This document shows positions 19,022-28,900 of a DNA stretch of 52,742 nucleotides, piece after piece. The position numbers and the translations under genes were made by a program. The stretch lies in NCBI GenBank assembly GCA_964398215.1, contig CAYNNP010000017.1, positions 1 through 52,742 on the forward strand. Direction: 5' to 3'. The notes beneath the pieces are model-generated. The model was given only the letters and a program-made list of their open reading frames with translations. It was not told the DNA's origin and did no database searches. Source of the DNA: CAYNNP01 sp964398215 (GTDB lineage Bacteria > Planctomycetota > Planctomycetia > Pirellulales > Pirellulaceae). How positions within the stretch are numbered: the first letter of the stretch is position 1; every line of letters starts with the position of its first letter.

Positions 19022-20098
19022 TTACTGGACCAACCCTTCGGTAACTTGCAAAAACACGTCTTCCAAGCTTTTACGATGCGCCGCAATTTCAGCGACTAGA
19101 AAGCCATTGTTCACCAAAAGCGTAACAATCTCGGCTTGCTGAACTGCATCGCCATCAAACGCAAAGCGAAGCAATTCGCCATCGACGATCGTCTTTTGTA
19201 AATCAAGTTTTTCTGTCAGAAGCTTTGACGCATCTTCGGTGCGTCCTTGCAGAATCCTGATTGTCAGTTCGAGTTGGTTGGTGCGCTGCCGTTGGATGTC
19301 ATCGACGCTACCGGTAGCTAACAATTGGCCACGTTCAATGATTCCAACCGAATCACACATCTCCGCCAACTCGGTCAAGATATGGCTACTGATCAGTACG
19401 GTTTTCCCGCGGTCAGCGAGCTCGCGGATCATCTTACGAAGCTCGATTCTCGCACGCGGATCCAGCCCTGCCGCTGGCTCATCCAGAATCAATACGGCTG
19501 GATCATGCACAAGGGCGCGGCCCAAGCACAGTCGCTGTTTCATTCCCTTGCTCAAGCCGCGGATCGGTTTGTCAGCGATGGCGTCGGTTCCCGTGAACTC
19601 CAGAACTCGTTTGAGTTGACTTATTCTCTCGCGTCCAACCAGCCCATAAGCCCTGGCAAAGAAATCCAAGTACTCTTTGCAATTTACATCGCGGTAGGTT
19701 CCAAACGAATCCGGCATGAACCCCAGTCGCTTTCGAACATATTCGGGATCGTTGATGACCGAAAAACCGTCGACAAACGCGTCGCCGTAGCTTGGCAGAT
19801 CAAGTGTCGCCAAGATCCGCATCGACGTTGTCTTACCCGCTCCATTTGGACCGATGTAGCCGAACACATGACCTCGTTTGACAGTAAACGAAATGTCGTT
19901 CACGGCCTTAGTGTCCGCAAAAAAGCGGTGCAGTCGACGTAGTTCAATGCAATCGTCACTCGCCACATGGACTTGTGGAACGACCGGTATTGCGGTCGCA
20001 ACATTGGTGGGAGTTGCCTGCAACTCATCGTGCGTCATTTCTACCGCCTCGGTATTGCCGGAGCATTCCTCGGCGATTGGTTCATCTGAGTCTTTCAT
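19022..20098 (-). CDS. ABC transporter ATP-binding protein
   Basis: 358 residues. A Thr/Val/Pro-rich N-terminal extension (1-50) precedes the nucleotide-binding domain. Walker A is GPNGAGKT (83-90), the signature is LSKGMKQ (182-188), and Walker B is VLILDEP (D206, E207) with a D-loop AAGLDP; the H-loop follows in LISSHILTE. All catalytic elements are present. The subfamily looks like ABC-2 exporter ATPases (CcmA/DrrA/GldA-like). Its ATG overlaps the stop of the upstream gene by 4 nt (ATGA at 20095-20098), so the two are translationally coupled. Confidence 0.93.
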   Translation of the reverse strand: MKDSDEPIAEECSGNTEAVEMTHDELQATPTNVATAIPVVPQVHVASDDCIELRRLHRFFADTKAVNDISFTVKRGHVFGYIGPNGAGKTTSMRILATLDLPSYGDAFVDGFSVINDPEYVRKRLGFMPDSFGTYRDVNCKEYLDFFARAYGLVGRERISQLKRVLEFTGTDAIADKPIRGLSKGMKQRLCLGRALVHDPAVLILDEPAAGLDPRARIELRKMIRELADRGKTVLISSHILTELAEMCDSVGIIERGQLLATGSVDDIQRQRTNQLELTIRILQGRTEDASKLLTEKLDLQKTIVDGELLRFAFDGDAVQQAEIVTLLVNNGFLVAEIAAHRKSLEDVFLQVTEGLVQ

Positions 20099-22353
20099 GG
20101 CAGCGTCCCCATCACATATCGAACGCTAGAAACCAGCGATGCTCCTTCGACTAACAAGGCGTCCTCGGAGACATCTGCCACTGCCACGAACGAATTGTTA
20201 GGAAGAGTATTTGTCAGAAACAACTTTTCCGCCAGTCTTCGCTCCATGATTCCGTCCTGGAAACTAAATGTGGAGGCGGTATTGATAGCCGACCGAACCG
20301 CGACCGCTTTGACACTCGTGACTTGATAACGATCGCGTCGTTGTTGGTTGCCAGTTTGGCGACCTTCCGAATCAGGTTTGTAGTCGTTGTAAATTGTTGA
20401 CAATTTTTTGGACGATTTCTTTTTATCCAAGGCCACGCACTTTACCCCTTTTTGATTGGGATCAATTTTTTCTGCTAGCCAATAGTTACCCTTGGAGTCG
20501 CAGATAACAACGTCACGAAGTGTTTGGTCAATCGTGCTGTCCACAGTCGCAACGTCAGCTGGTTTGTGATTGAAAATCAATCGGCCAAATTGTTTCCTCG
20601 GCTGCTGCTTGATGAACTGGACCTGCGAACGGGAGGGAACGATACCGCTGTCGAAAAAACTGGCGTCGTCGGTGACGGTTACTGGAGTCGCCTTGAACGC
20701 TTGTTTGGCAACTTCATCCCACGTCTTGCCTTTGTTGTTGGCATAGATGAAAAGTTCAGCGTCGCTTGATATTTTGATTTGCTTACGAGGGCGAATTCCT
20801 GCAAAGTAGGTGCTTTGGATTCGTTCAAAGCAATCGCCTGATTGCCCATCCACAAATGTCAACTGGCGCACTCGAGCTTGTGTGCCAAATCCGTCGGACA
20901 CGATCCCGTATGCGAACATTGATAAAGTAGTCAGCAGTGCGAGGGCAGGAGCGATGGCAAACATCAAGTGCGAGCGACCGACTTTGGAGGTTTTGCGATA
21001 GGCGACCGGCCCAACCAAAATCACAAACACACCCAGCAGCCCCATGAATGTGTAGACCGGCGGTTGGGCGACTCCGGGTACCAGCCATCGCTCGGCACGC
21101 ACGTCACCCAACAAAGGGTCCACGCCGCGCCGGCAAATGGCGGAGCGTTCGGCGCCAAAGATCCCAGCCAACATTTCGTTTTCTAGGTTTGAAAACCGGC
21201 CAAGTGAAGATTTTAATCCAATGATTCTTCCAGCACCCGACTCGGCCACCCAAAGGGCTCCCGAATCAGTCGACGCGTATCGCTCGGCAAACGCATTCAC
21301 GTCGGATTGAAGCTTAGCAATTTCTTTGTCCAAGCCTTTCGCGGCGCTATTGTATGTACTCGCGCGCCTGCTAACTAATTGGGAAAGATTTGTCTTCAGC
21401 CTGTCTTCCTGTATTCTCAGGTCCCTCTGCTTTAGCTTCAATACTCCGTTGACCCGGCGAGTCCTGTCGCGGGTTTCAGTGAGGCTCAGGCCGATCGCAT
21501 CTTGCACTGATTGTCTTGATTCGGCTTCAGCAACCACCAGCGTGCCACCGCTCATGACCCATGCCCGAAGCGAATCTTGGGCAGTTGGGTTTTTTTGTTT
21601 GATTTCCTCCAACGCTTTCAAGCTAGTTAGCACACCATCGTAGCCTTGATAATGCAGCCAACTTGTGGGCGCGTCCTTGATGGTGGCTTGGTCGATACGA
21701 CTGTCTCTGGGAGACCAACCATTCGAATTTCGGCGGTTCGGGTTATAGCCATAGCCAAGTGATGCTGCCCCGGTAAACGTCATCGACTCATTGTTCGTGT
21801 GGACATTCAAGTTTGACAAGTTTTCTGTCTTAGAAGACAGGCACAGCCAGCGAATCGAAGTCTCTTCGTCCAACGCAGTGAACGGAATCCCATTTTCGGT
21901 AAACAACTGACCAAAGTCGTGGGTGTACCCTGGGATCGGTTCACCGTCTTCCAGTACTTCGACCTTATAGAGGTCGCCTGCAGACCATTTTGGCAAGTAG
22001 CGAATGACACTAGCGGTCCGACTACCTTGCGGTGCGGTGATTGGTATATCGGCAGCAACCGCATTCATTGCCGGAGAATGTCCACGAGAACTTGGAGACC
22101 AGCGTATCACCAGATTCCGATCCGCCGTCCAAGCAACGTTTGATGTGAGTTGGATTTTGATTGGTATGTAACCAACTCCCACAATGCTATTGGGGACTTC
22201 GATGTTAACGCGGAGCGTTGGCCCGGGTTGATTTTTCGGAAGGCTGATTTGGCTACGCAGCTCTGGCGGAGCAACTAGATTTTGTGCGTTGGACACCAAG
22301 CACATCAAACCAAGAAACCATGCCGACAATATTAAGCGCATTGAGAGTCGCAT
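20095..22353 (-). CDS. Exported/membrane subunit of the ABC-2 operon, GATase-like domain protein
   Basis: 752 residues from the ATG at 22353. A signal peptide (about 1-23) precedes beta-rich domains. Around 225-275 is a sequence typical of the GATase-like/DUF4350-type fold found in GldG-like proteins (LHYQGYDGVLTSLKALEEI, then LRAWVMSGGTLVVAEAE). A coiled coil (about 300-355) follows, then two membrane helices (about 435-453 and 463-485) and a C-terminal beta region. I choose this start because its ATG overlaps the preceding gene's stop by one base (TGATG); a longer frame to 22623 would overlap that gene extensively. By analogy with GldG-type systems it is probably a periplasmic/membrane accessory of the transporter. 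The exact family is uncertain. Confidence 0.75.
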   Translation of the reverse strand: MRLSMRLILSAWFLGLMCLVSNAQNLVAPPELRSQISLPKNQPGPTLRVNIEVPNSIVGVGYIPIKIQLTSNVAWTADRNLVIRWSPSSRGHSPAMNAVAADIPITAPQGSRTASVIRYLPKWSAGDLYKVEVLEDGEPIPGYTHDFGQLFTENGIPFTALDEETSIRWLCLSSKTENLSNLNVHTNNESMTFTGAASLGYGYNPNRRNSNGWSPRDSRIDQATIKDAPTSWLHYQGYDGVLTSLKALEEIKQKNPTAQDSLRAWVMSGGTLVVAEAESRQSVQDAIGLSLTETRDRTRRVNGVLKLKQRDLRIQEDRLKTNLSQLVSRRASTYNSAAKGLDKEIAKLQSDVNAFAERYASTDSGALWVAESGAGRIIGLKSSLGRFSNLENEMLAGIFGAERSAICRRGVDPLLGDVRAERWLVPGVAQPPVYTFMGLLGVFVILVGPVAYRKTSKVGRSHLMFAIAPALALLTTLSMFAYGIVSDGFGTQARVRQLTFVDGQSGDCFERIQSTYFAGIRPRKQIKISSDAELFIYANNKGKTWDEVAKQAFKATPVTVTDDASFFDSGIVPSRSQVQFIKQQPRKQFGRLIFNHKPADVATVDSTIDQTLRDVVICDSKGNYWLAEKIDPNQKGVKCVALDKKKSSKKLSTIYNDYKPDSEGRQTGNQQRRDRYQVTSVKAVAVRSAINTASTFSFQDGIMERRLAEKLFLTNTLPNNSFVAVADVSEDALLVEGASLVSSVRYVMGTLP

Positions 22354-22835
22354 CACAGTTTTGGGTTCCGAGGAGGCAAGATTTGTGGTGGCAACTGATC
22401 TTCTGCAAACGGGTTTTGGCTGTCCTTGGATTGATCGCGAACGGGAACCAAGCCCAGTACGACCCCGATTGGTACCAGCAAAATAACTGTGTAGGCGTTG
22501 ATCAGGATGGGAGCCATTTGTTGGGCCCCTACCAACAGCAATACCGTAATGACAATCGCGGCGAACAGCAGTGAGAGCCCAATCAAAGAGCGGAAGTCGC
22601 CAATGATGGAGGCTACCCAGCACACTAAAAAAACCAACGAGAATGCAATCGCCAATGCAGCTATGAAAATGATGGATGACATGAACCCGCGTGCTATCGC
22701 GCCACCATCGCCTGCAGCCCGCGCGACCGCTGCCACGACTGCGGCGACCGCTGTCAGCAACAACATCATGCGAAAAGAAACGCGCGGGAGCAGCCTGCTA
22801 CGGAGAATCGGCTCTGAAGAATTTGGATTGCTCAT
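22353..22835 (-). CDS. Small integral membrane protein, first gene of the ABC operon
   Basis: 160 residues from the ATG at 22835 (MSNPNSSEP); an in-frame upstream ATG at 22889 would add 18 His-rich residues and is less likely. About four membrane helices (about 25-43, 52-75, 83-105, 110-130) are followed by a polar C-terminal tail ending PPRNPKL. I recognise no family. Its stop overlaps the next start by one base, so it belongs to the four-gene operon and is probably an accessory component. Confidence 0.7.
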   Translation of the reverse strand: MSNPNSSEPILRSRLLPRVSFRMMLLLTAVAAVVAAVARAAGDGGAIARGFMSSIIFIAALAIAFSLVFLVCWVASIIGDFRSLIGLSLLFAAIVITVLLLVGAQQMAPILINAYTVILLVPIGVVLGLVPVRDQSKDSQNPFAEDQLPPQILPPRNPKL

Positions 22836-23280
22836 CGCGTCTTGCGAGGATTGATGGAAATGGAATAGATGGTGCCGCTGACACCCCATACTTTACCAAT
22901 TTCTACCGCCAGGCGTCTCAAATCAACCTTCAAAACACGAAACCAGCACCAGAATTTCGCGTTAAAGACACTTGCGCTTTCCTGAATCTGCAGTTCTTTG
23001 TTGGGTGCTCGTTCCCGTCAAAACGGCATTTTGATGAAACTTCAGAGCGTCATTTCGTGGTTCTGAAAAGATGAACTCGCAGACTTGGCTCCAGACCAAG
23101 TGGCGATGAACGACGCCGCAAATGAAAGAGCGGGGTTTGAAACGTTGAATAAAGTTTCAAAGTTTTGGAGCTAACGCTCAGCAGCATTGATTTGCCGTTC
23201 AGCTAACTGGTAATCAGCATCGCATGATCAGATGGATTGCCTGATAGAAAGAAACGCGCGCTTCAGTGGTAACAGAACTT
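22836..23280. other. Intergenic region with one hairpin
   Basis: 445 nt between the ABC operon start and the acyltransferase stop, both minus strand. It should contain the operon promoter. TTTGAAAC (23136-23143) pairs with GTTTCAAA (23154-23161) around a 10-nt loop; with the adjacent TTTT this might be a weak terminator, but on the plus strand, where no gene precedes it. No gene is supported. Confidence 0.4.
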
Positions 23281-23976
23281 CTAAGCTGCTCGCCGCAGTG
23301 GTTCTTGCGGTTGTTCGGTAATGTCATCGGCAACAGAACCCGCGAGCATCGCTTCGTCGTGATCGTACTTTAGCTCAAGTGTTCGTATCGAGATCGCAAT
23401 TCGATTCGCAAATTCTGATGCCGACTCGTTCGCTTGGGCGGTCATTGGATCAGCAAAGACGACATCCAGCACAGTGAATGGAAGTGGGATTTGAAGTCGA
23501 TCCCAGGTCTTCTTTAGAGTCAATCGTTGCCGTGGAATCAATACGACGGGCAAAATCACCGCATTTGTTTTTTCGGCGATCTTGGTCACACCCTTCTGCA
23601 CTTTTCCACGCGGCCCTTTTGGACCATCAACAGCGATACAACAAGCGTGTGATTCATCCACGTAGTTGATCGCCGCGCGCAGGGCAGTCACGCCGCCTTT
23701 TCTGGCCGAACCCGCGCTACCGCGAATCGGTGTGATGTTGCAAACTCGTAACGCAGGAACCAAGATTTCGCCATCAGCCGATCGCGAAACCATTGCGCAA
23801 GTGCCTTGCTCTGCGCTCATCAAAGCAGCGACATTGTGCGCGTGTAGCGCAGCATAGATGTAGGGGATGCCTTGTTCTCGCAATCTGCCACGACTGTCAT
23901 TGGTCACCCGACGCCGGCACGTTGATCGCAAAGTGAAAACAAAGATGGCGAACGCCCAACCGATTAGCATGCGCAT
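23281..23976 (-). CDS. DUF374 family lysophospholipid acyltransferase-like protein
   Basis: 231 residues, normal for the family. A hydrophobic N-terminus (1-18) suggests membrane attachment. The DUF374 signature is visible: AALHAHNVAAL near 43 (the HxxxxD-type catalytic His region is altered to HAHN), AMVSRSADGEIL near 62, TPIRGSAGSARKGGVTALR near 82, and VDGPKGPRGKVQKGV near 113. DUF374 proteins belong to the glycerophosphate/lysophospholipid acyltransferase superfamily, and some are proposed to act in lipid A or glycolipid acylation. The true acceptor is unknown here. It lies 188 nt downstream of the vWA gene on the same strand. Confidence 0.85.
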   Translation of the reverse strand: MRMLIGWAFAIFVFTLRSTCRRRVTNDSRGRLREQGIPYIYAALHAHNVAALMSAEQGTCAMVSRSADGEILVPALRVCNITPIRGSAGSARKGGVTALRAAINYVDESHACCIAVDGPKGPRGKVQKGVTKIAEKTNAVILPVVLIPRQRLTLKKTWDRLQIPLPFTVLDVVFADPMTAQANESASEFANRIAISIRTLELKYDHDEAMLAGSVADDITEQPQEPLRRAA

Positions 23977-24164
23977 GTGAGTCTCACAGAGAGGTTCCTT
24001 CCTGAGTGCTTTTGCAAAAGTGCCACGTTTCTTTTGACCGCCAGCACTAACTGTTGGCGGAACAAACTTTCGATGCTTGTTGCACTAAAAACAAAGCTTA
24101 CGGATACGAAGTTCGCGCGAGCGTGTAAAGATGAATCGCGTGAAACTCAACGGCGCGATAGCAA

Positions 24165-25463
24165 TCAAGGCTGACGGAATTCTCCGTCGCTGCCACTGGC
24201 AATGGCACGCAAGAAATTCTCCGTTACATCCGCCACCGCAATTCCAACTGTGTTGAACTTCAAGTGCCGAGTTTCATTGCGCCGCATGATGTCATTGAGA
24301 ATCAAGTTTGGCAATACGATGTCGCCACAGGTTGGCCTGCCGTCGGTTAGTAGAAAAACCGTCTCCAGCTGGTCGTCGAATTCGGTCGCGGCAAGCAACG
24401 CTCCATACGTATTGGTCGATTTGCTTGCGGCCAGTTTGCTAACGAATTTGATAGCCTCTGCCTTGTTTTCTTCTGTGGCGACCTTCAAATCCTTTTGCCA
24501 TGAATGCACCGTCTCGGAAAAGAACAACACGCCAAATTCAGCGTCTTGGTCCAGCCCTTTGATCGCCGCGCTAAGCTCCCGTTTGGCACTCGCCAGACGG
24601 GTGCCATAGCGAGTCATTTCTTTCATGCTTCCGGAGGTGTCAATCACAAACAGCAAGCGTTTTGCGCGAATTGGAATCCCGTAGTAATTGCTTTTCCCAA
24701 GTATGATTTCGTCATCATGCGACTCGGAGAAGTTCCTTTTGGATTCGGCCAACATGTTCGCCAGTTCGTCTTTGGCTTCAGACGATTTGTTTTCGGGTGC
24801 CTTGTTTTCCGGTGCGTTGTTTTCAGCAAGCTCGGCTTGCGGTTGCTCGCTGGCGGTGTCATCGTTTTCGGACAAAGCCGTCATCAACTCATATTGCAAT
24901 CGACCATCCAAGTCTCTGACGAGTTCTTTCAAGAATTTGTCGGCGACAGGGTCTTGGATCAGGATCAATGAACGCACCAAATTGAAACGAAAGCCATAGT
25001 GATCTTTGAATTCCGGTCGATCTGCTTGCTTGATCAATAGGTCCGTCGCCTCGTGAATCCTTTGCTTCCCTAGTATGTAGGTTGCGAGCATGGCGACACG
25101 CATTTCTTTGGAGTCAAGTAGTTTGATCACACACTGCTTGGCTTCGTCTCGATTGACCATCGCAATAACACCGACAATTTCGCTAATTGCGAGCGACCCC
25201 TGTCCGCGTTTTTCCATCTGTTCAAGGTGGCGATCAAGCGCGGTCGTTAAGGTTGGCAGGAGTGTGACCCTGCGTCCTGGATCCGAACGTAGTTCGGCCA
25301 GCGCCGATTGTCTGGCAAGATCGTTGCGCCCCATCAAAAGACGCATTAGTTTGGAGTTGATCGGTGGCGCGGAATCAGCAGCCGCGCTAAATCCGATGCA
25401 CAGACAAAACGTGAGAATTGAAAGGGCGGTAAAAATCGGCTTTGTTTTTGTGCTTGCTTGCAT
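24165..25463 (-). CDS. Exported vWA-domain protein with HEAT-like repeats
   Basis: 432 residues from the ATG at 25463. A signal peptide spans about 1-28 (ends FSAAADS). Residues 40-200 are helical repeats of HEAT character. A low-complexity Asn/Pro/Glu/Lys stretch (about 205-235, with repeated APENK) precedes a von Willebrand A domain with an intact metal-binding site: DTSGS from D275, a Thr near 340, and FLLTDGRP near 385. vWA domains bind protein partners through a divalent metal ion. The partner is unknown. An in-frame start at 25538 would put a non-hydrophobic leader in front of the signal peptide, so I reject it. Confidence 0.85.
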   Translation of the reverse strand: MQASTKTKPIFTALSILTFCLCIGFSAAADSAPPINSKLMRLLMGRNDLARQSALAELRSDPGRRVTLLPTLTTALDRHLEQMEKRGQGSLAISEIVGVIAMVNRDEAKQCVIKLLDSKEMRVAMLATYILGKQRIHEATDLLIKQADRPEFKDHYGFRFNLVRSLILIQDPVADKFLKELVRDLDGRLQYELMTALSENDDTASEQPQAELAENNAPENKAPENKSSEAKDELANMLAESKRNFSESHDDEIILGKSNYYGIPIRAKRLLFVIDTSGSMKEMTRYGTRLASAKRELSAAIKGLDQDAEFGVLFFSETVHSWQKDLKVATEENKAEAIKFVSKLAASKSTNTYGALLAATEFDDQLETVFLLTDGRPTCGDIVLPNLILNDIMRRNETRHLKFNTVGIAVADVTENFLRAIASGSDGEFRQP

Positions 25464-25920
25464 TGTTAACCAGGGATGCTGGCGACCAGATGGGGCAGCG
25501 GAATCTGAAAATAAAATATAACGTACCAGGCGTTGCAAGCAAAATTATCAAGGGTCTACTTTCGGCCAAATCACTCCGGCAAATTGGTTTTCAGGGTCAC
25601 GCTTCTTTATTTGCGTTGGTTTTTTGCCAATCAAAATCAAATCCAAATACGCCAGAAAACACATCTCGCCTTTGACGTAACTCTTTTCCTTGTCGGGGTT
25701 TTCCGAAGCAGTTCAGTCGTTTTGGGCTGCAGGACGTTTGTCCCCGCGAAATCAATCTTGGTGATCAAGTCCTGGCATGAACATTTCTCTCTTTTCGTGA
25801 AACTGCAACTTCACTAGAGTGCATCCTTCCCGTCACTGTGATCAATGAATGTCCGTCGGCGAAAGCTATGGAAAAGGACAGATCACCTTTAGACCCGCAT
25901 GGCCATGGAGGAGCCTGATC
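25464..25920. other. Divergent intergenic region, nothing recognised
   Basis: 457 nt between the divergent vWA gene and the SMC-like gene. It is more AT-rich than its surroundings, consistent with promoters for both. I see no repeat, riboswitch or gene. The strong ribosome site at its right edge is listed separately. Confidence 0.4.
25907..25913 (+). promoter_or_regulatory. Shine-Dalgarno site GGAGGAG
   Basis: GGAGGAG lies 7 nt before the ATG at 25921. This perfect site sets the start of the SMC-like gene at 25921 and argues against an in-frame upstream start at 25849. Confidence 0.85.
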
Positions 25921-28900
25921 ATGTTGCTTGATCGAATCGATATAGACGCTCACGGTCCACTCAGCCGAGTTGAGTTGGGGCCTTTCTGCGAGCATTTGAA
26001 TGTCATTTGCGGCCCAGAAGGCGCAGGCAAAACAGCAATCGCGCGATTCATTCGCGACTCACTGGTTCACCGAGAATACCCGTTGGGAATGATGAGTTCT
26101 TCGACTGGTCGGGTGGTGTGGTCAGACCAGGAAGGCAAACTACATTGTCGACGCGAAATGGATGGCACAAAAGTCGGCCGACAAAGCGTCGAATTTGAGC
26201 CTCGCGGAGATTTCCGATCTCAGTTCGACTCGCTACACAAATCTTGGGTTGCTGGCCGAGCCAATCGCGATAACCAACGAGCGATGACTTCGATCCGAAT
26301 TCCCGAGTCAATCGTTGACGGTGTGATCACCGACACCGCGATCACCAGCCTTGCACGCGTTGTTTCTGCGTGCATCCGCAGTGGTCTTGATACGGCAAAC
26401 GGCTACGACACATCGGCTCGGTTGAATCCCGCTGACGACCAAAGACGTCGTGAATTGCGAACCAAACTTGCCGACATCGAAACGGAACTTGCCCAGTTGA
26501 ATCTAAGCGGCCAAAGCGAAGATCAACTGGTGCGGCGACGAAACGAATTGCATTCGCAAAGCAATCGCCAACGAAACGCAACAACCAGTTCATACGATAG
26601 CGAAAGGCGCCAGAACGATTTGCGAGTTCAGTTGTCTGACTTGGAAAACCGAGCAAGACAGTTGCGGAACGCTCAGAGTCGTTTGCGGTCAGAACTAGCC
26701 GGTTTGGAAACACACTACCAGTCTCCTCCCGTAGCCGTTCATACCGTTTCTGACGAAGAACTTCGCCGAAAACTGGATGACTTGGACGCACAAATGATCC
26801 GATGGCGACGCACGCTGACAGAAGTCCGTGGGCTGCGCGAGGCGTTTGCATTGCAAGGTCGGTCATCCGCGTTTGGGCCAAATGTTGCATCGCGACGTGA
26901 ACAGTTGCAGGGCTTCATCTCAAGTATTGATCCCTACGTCTCTGTTTCTGGAGCTTCGTCTGTCCAAGACATTAAGGTACGGATCGATTCAGCGACCAAA
27001 CAAATTGATTGGCTGTTGACTCGGTATTCGGACAACAGTGGTGTCGCCGATTGGTATCGGCCGATGAGCAGCAGTGCCGTTGACCAGAATTCACTGGCGG
27101 AATCACTGCGCAGCATTCGCGATGATTTGGTTGAAGTTCGCAGTACGATTGCGACGGCTTCGACCTACACCAAAACCGTTGATCACAGCAGCCATCACAA
27201 TGTGAATCCAGCGGAAGCGGACGAGCTAGTGCAAGCTGAGACTTGGCTTTCCGCGTCGATCGAACTTTTGATTCGTCGGCGAATTGAATTGCTGCGCGAC
27301 TATGCTCCAGAAATGGCGACACCAAGCCATGGGAATTCTTGGAACAGCGAAAGCAACCAACGTGAGAGAGCTCGCAGGACAGAAGAGCTTGGCCGAATCG
27401 AACTGGATCTGAATGATTGCCTTTCAAGAGCCGCCCAGGTTCGCCAAAGCATCGACCTGATTCCAAGTTCAGTGGATGTGGCAAAATCCAGTTGGCAGCA
27501 GGATCATATTGTTGCAGAGCTGAACCAAATCGACGTTCAGCTATCGCTTTACTCACGTGCAACTTGGTTGCGAAATCGACGCGCCGAACTGATCAAGGAA
27601 CTGGGCGTTACGCGCCGCGAATATTCTGGTTCGCCGCTAGCAGCAGAAGCAAGCCATTGGTTGGTGCGGCTTTCTGCTGGCCGTATGCGTCAGATTTCTT
27701 GGCCGTACGCGGCTTACAAAAGTGCATCGATTGGACACAGCATCCACTGGGACGATCAAACGACTGGCGTATGCATTGATGGTCGCGACGAAGCGATTTG
27801 TCCAGCAGCCGATCGTGCCCTTGCCGTTTTGGCTGTCCGGCTTGCCGCTGGCGAACTCTTGGCAAAGTCTGGCCGCGATGTGCCGCTGGTTTTAGAAATC
27901 AACCGAGAACTATTGCAAGTTGCTGATGTTGCCCACACAGACATCAATGTCAGTGGCACCTACTCCAACGTGCACGATGGCCGATTCCATCATCCGATTA
28001 TTTCAGCGATACATGACTACGCTAGTCGTGGTCGCCAAGCGGTTTTGCTGACAAGTAGTCAAGATCTTGCTCAGCAAGTCGCACGGGCTGGCGGGACGAC
28101 ATTCAATCTGTATCCAACGCAGAACGTCCAAGCTCATCGACCTGTTTGGCAGCCACACTATCAAAGCGAACGATACGTTGGGCCGCATGCTCAGGTGTGG
28201 GGCGACAATGTCGCGCGTGACTATCGTGTTGCTGGTGACTATCGTGATCCACACGACTATCGACACCAAGGCCCGGGTGTCTTGCGAACAAGCGTGCCGG
28301 TCAATGGTACAACCGCTGACGTGAACCGTTCCTTCGATACTGCTTGGCGCGAAGCCTATGGGTTGTTCGACAATCCGGAGGGCTATGCGAACTACCCTGC
28401 AACAGACTGGGCCGTTCCGGGAGAAGACTTCCGAGACGGATTCTATGTCAATCAGTCGTACACGACGGATGTTCGTGCAAGACAAACTGCCCAGCCGCGT
28501 GCCTACGTGGTGAATGAAGCCAATCATTTGGTGCCGGTGGCCGCGCCCAATGTTGGTTTGCAAAACAGATCGCCGTTTTACTTAAGCGTTGATAGCCCGA
28601 TTGACCAAGCACCGTCGATCGATGCCATCGCGGCGGCAAGACTGCGTGGCTTGAATGTCACCCACATCAATCACTTGATGCAACAGGACTCCAATCGATT
28701 GTCCGACGCATTGGGATTGGCAAATGTAGATGCCGCAACGATTCGGCGTTGGAAATCAGAGTGCCGACTTGTGTGTCGCGTTCCGCAACTCCGAGCCTTC
28801 GATGCACGAGTGCTGGTTGGGTGCGGCGTTACGGATCCTGCACAGCTGGCGGCAACTCCTCCCGGCGAATTGCTAAGTCGTGTTGAAGATTTCTTGGCGA

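Noticed and set aside
22354..22623. Extended N-terminus of the large ABC-operon subunit
   Set aside because: It would overlap the small membrane protein by 270 nt and place a non-hydrophobic leader before the signal peptide; the TGATG junction explains the start better.
23136..23161. Terminator at the TTTGAAAC/GTTTCAAA dyad
   Set aside because: The T-run is on the plus strand but no plus-strand gene precedes it, and the stem is AT-rich.
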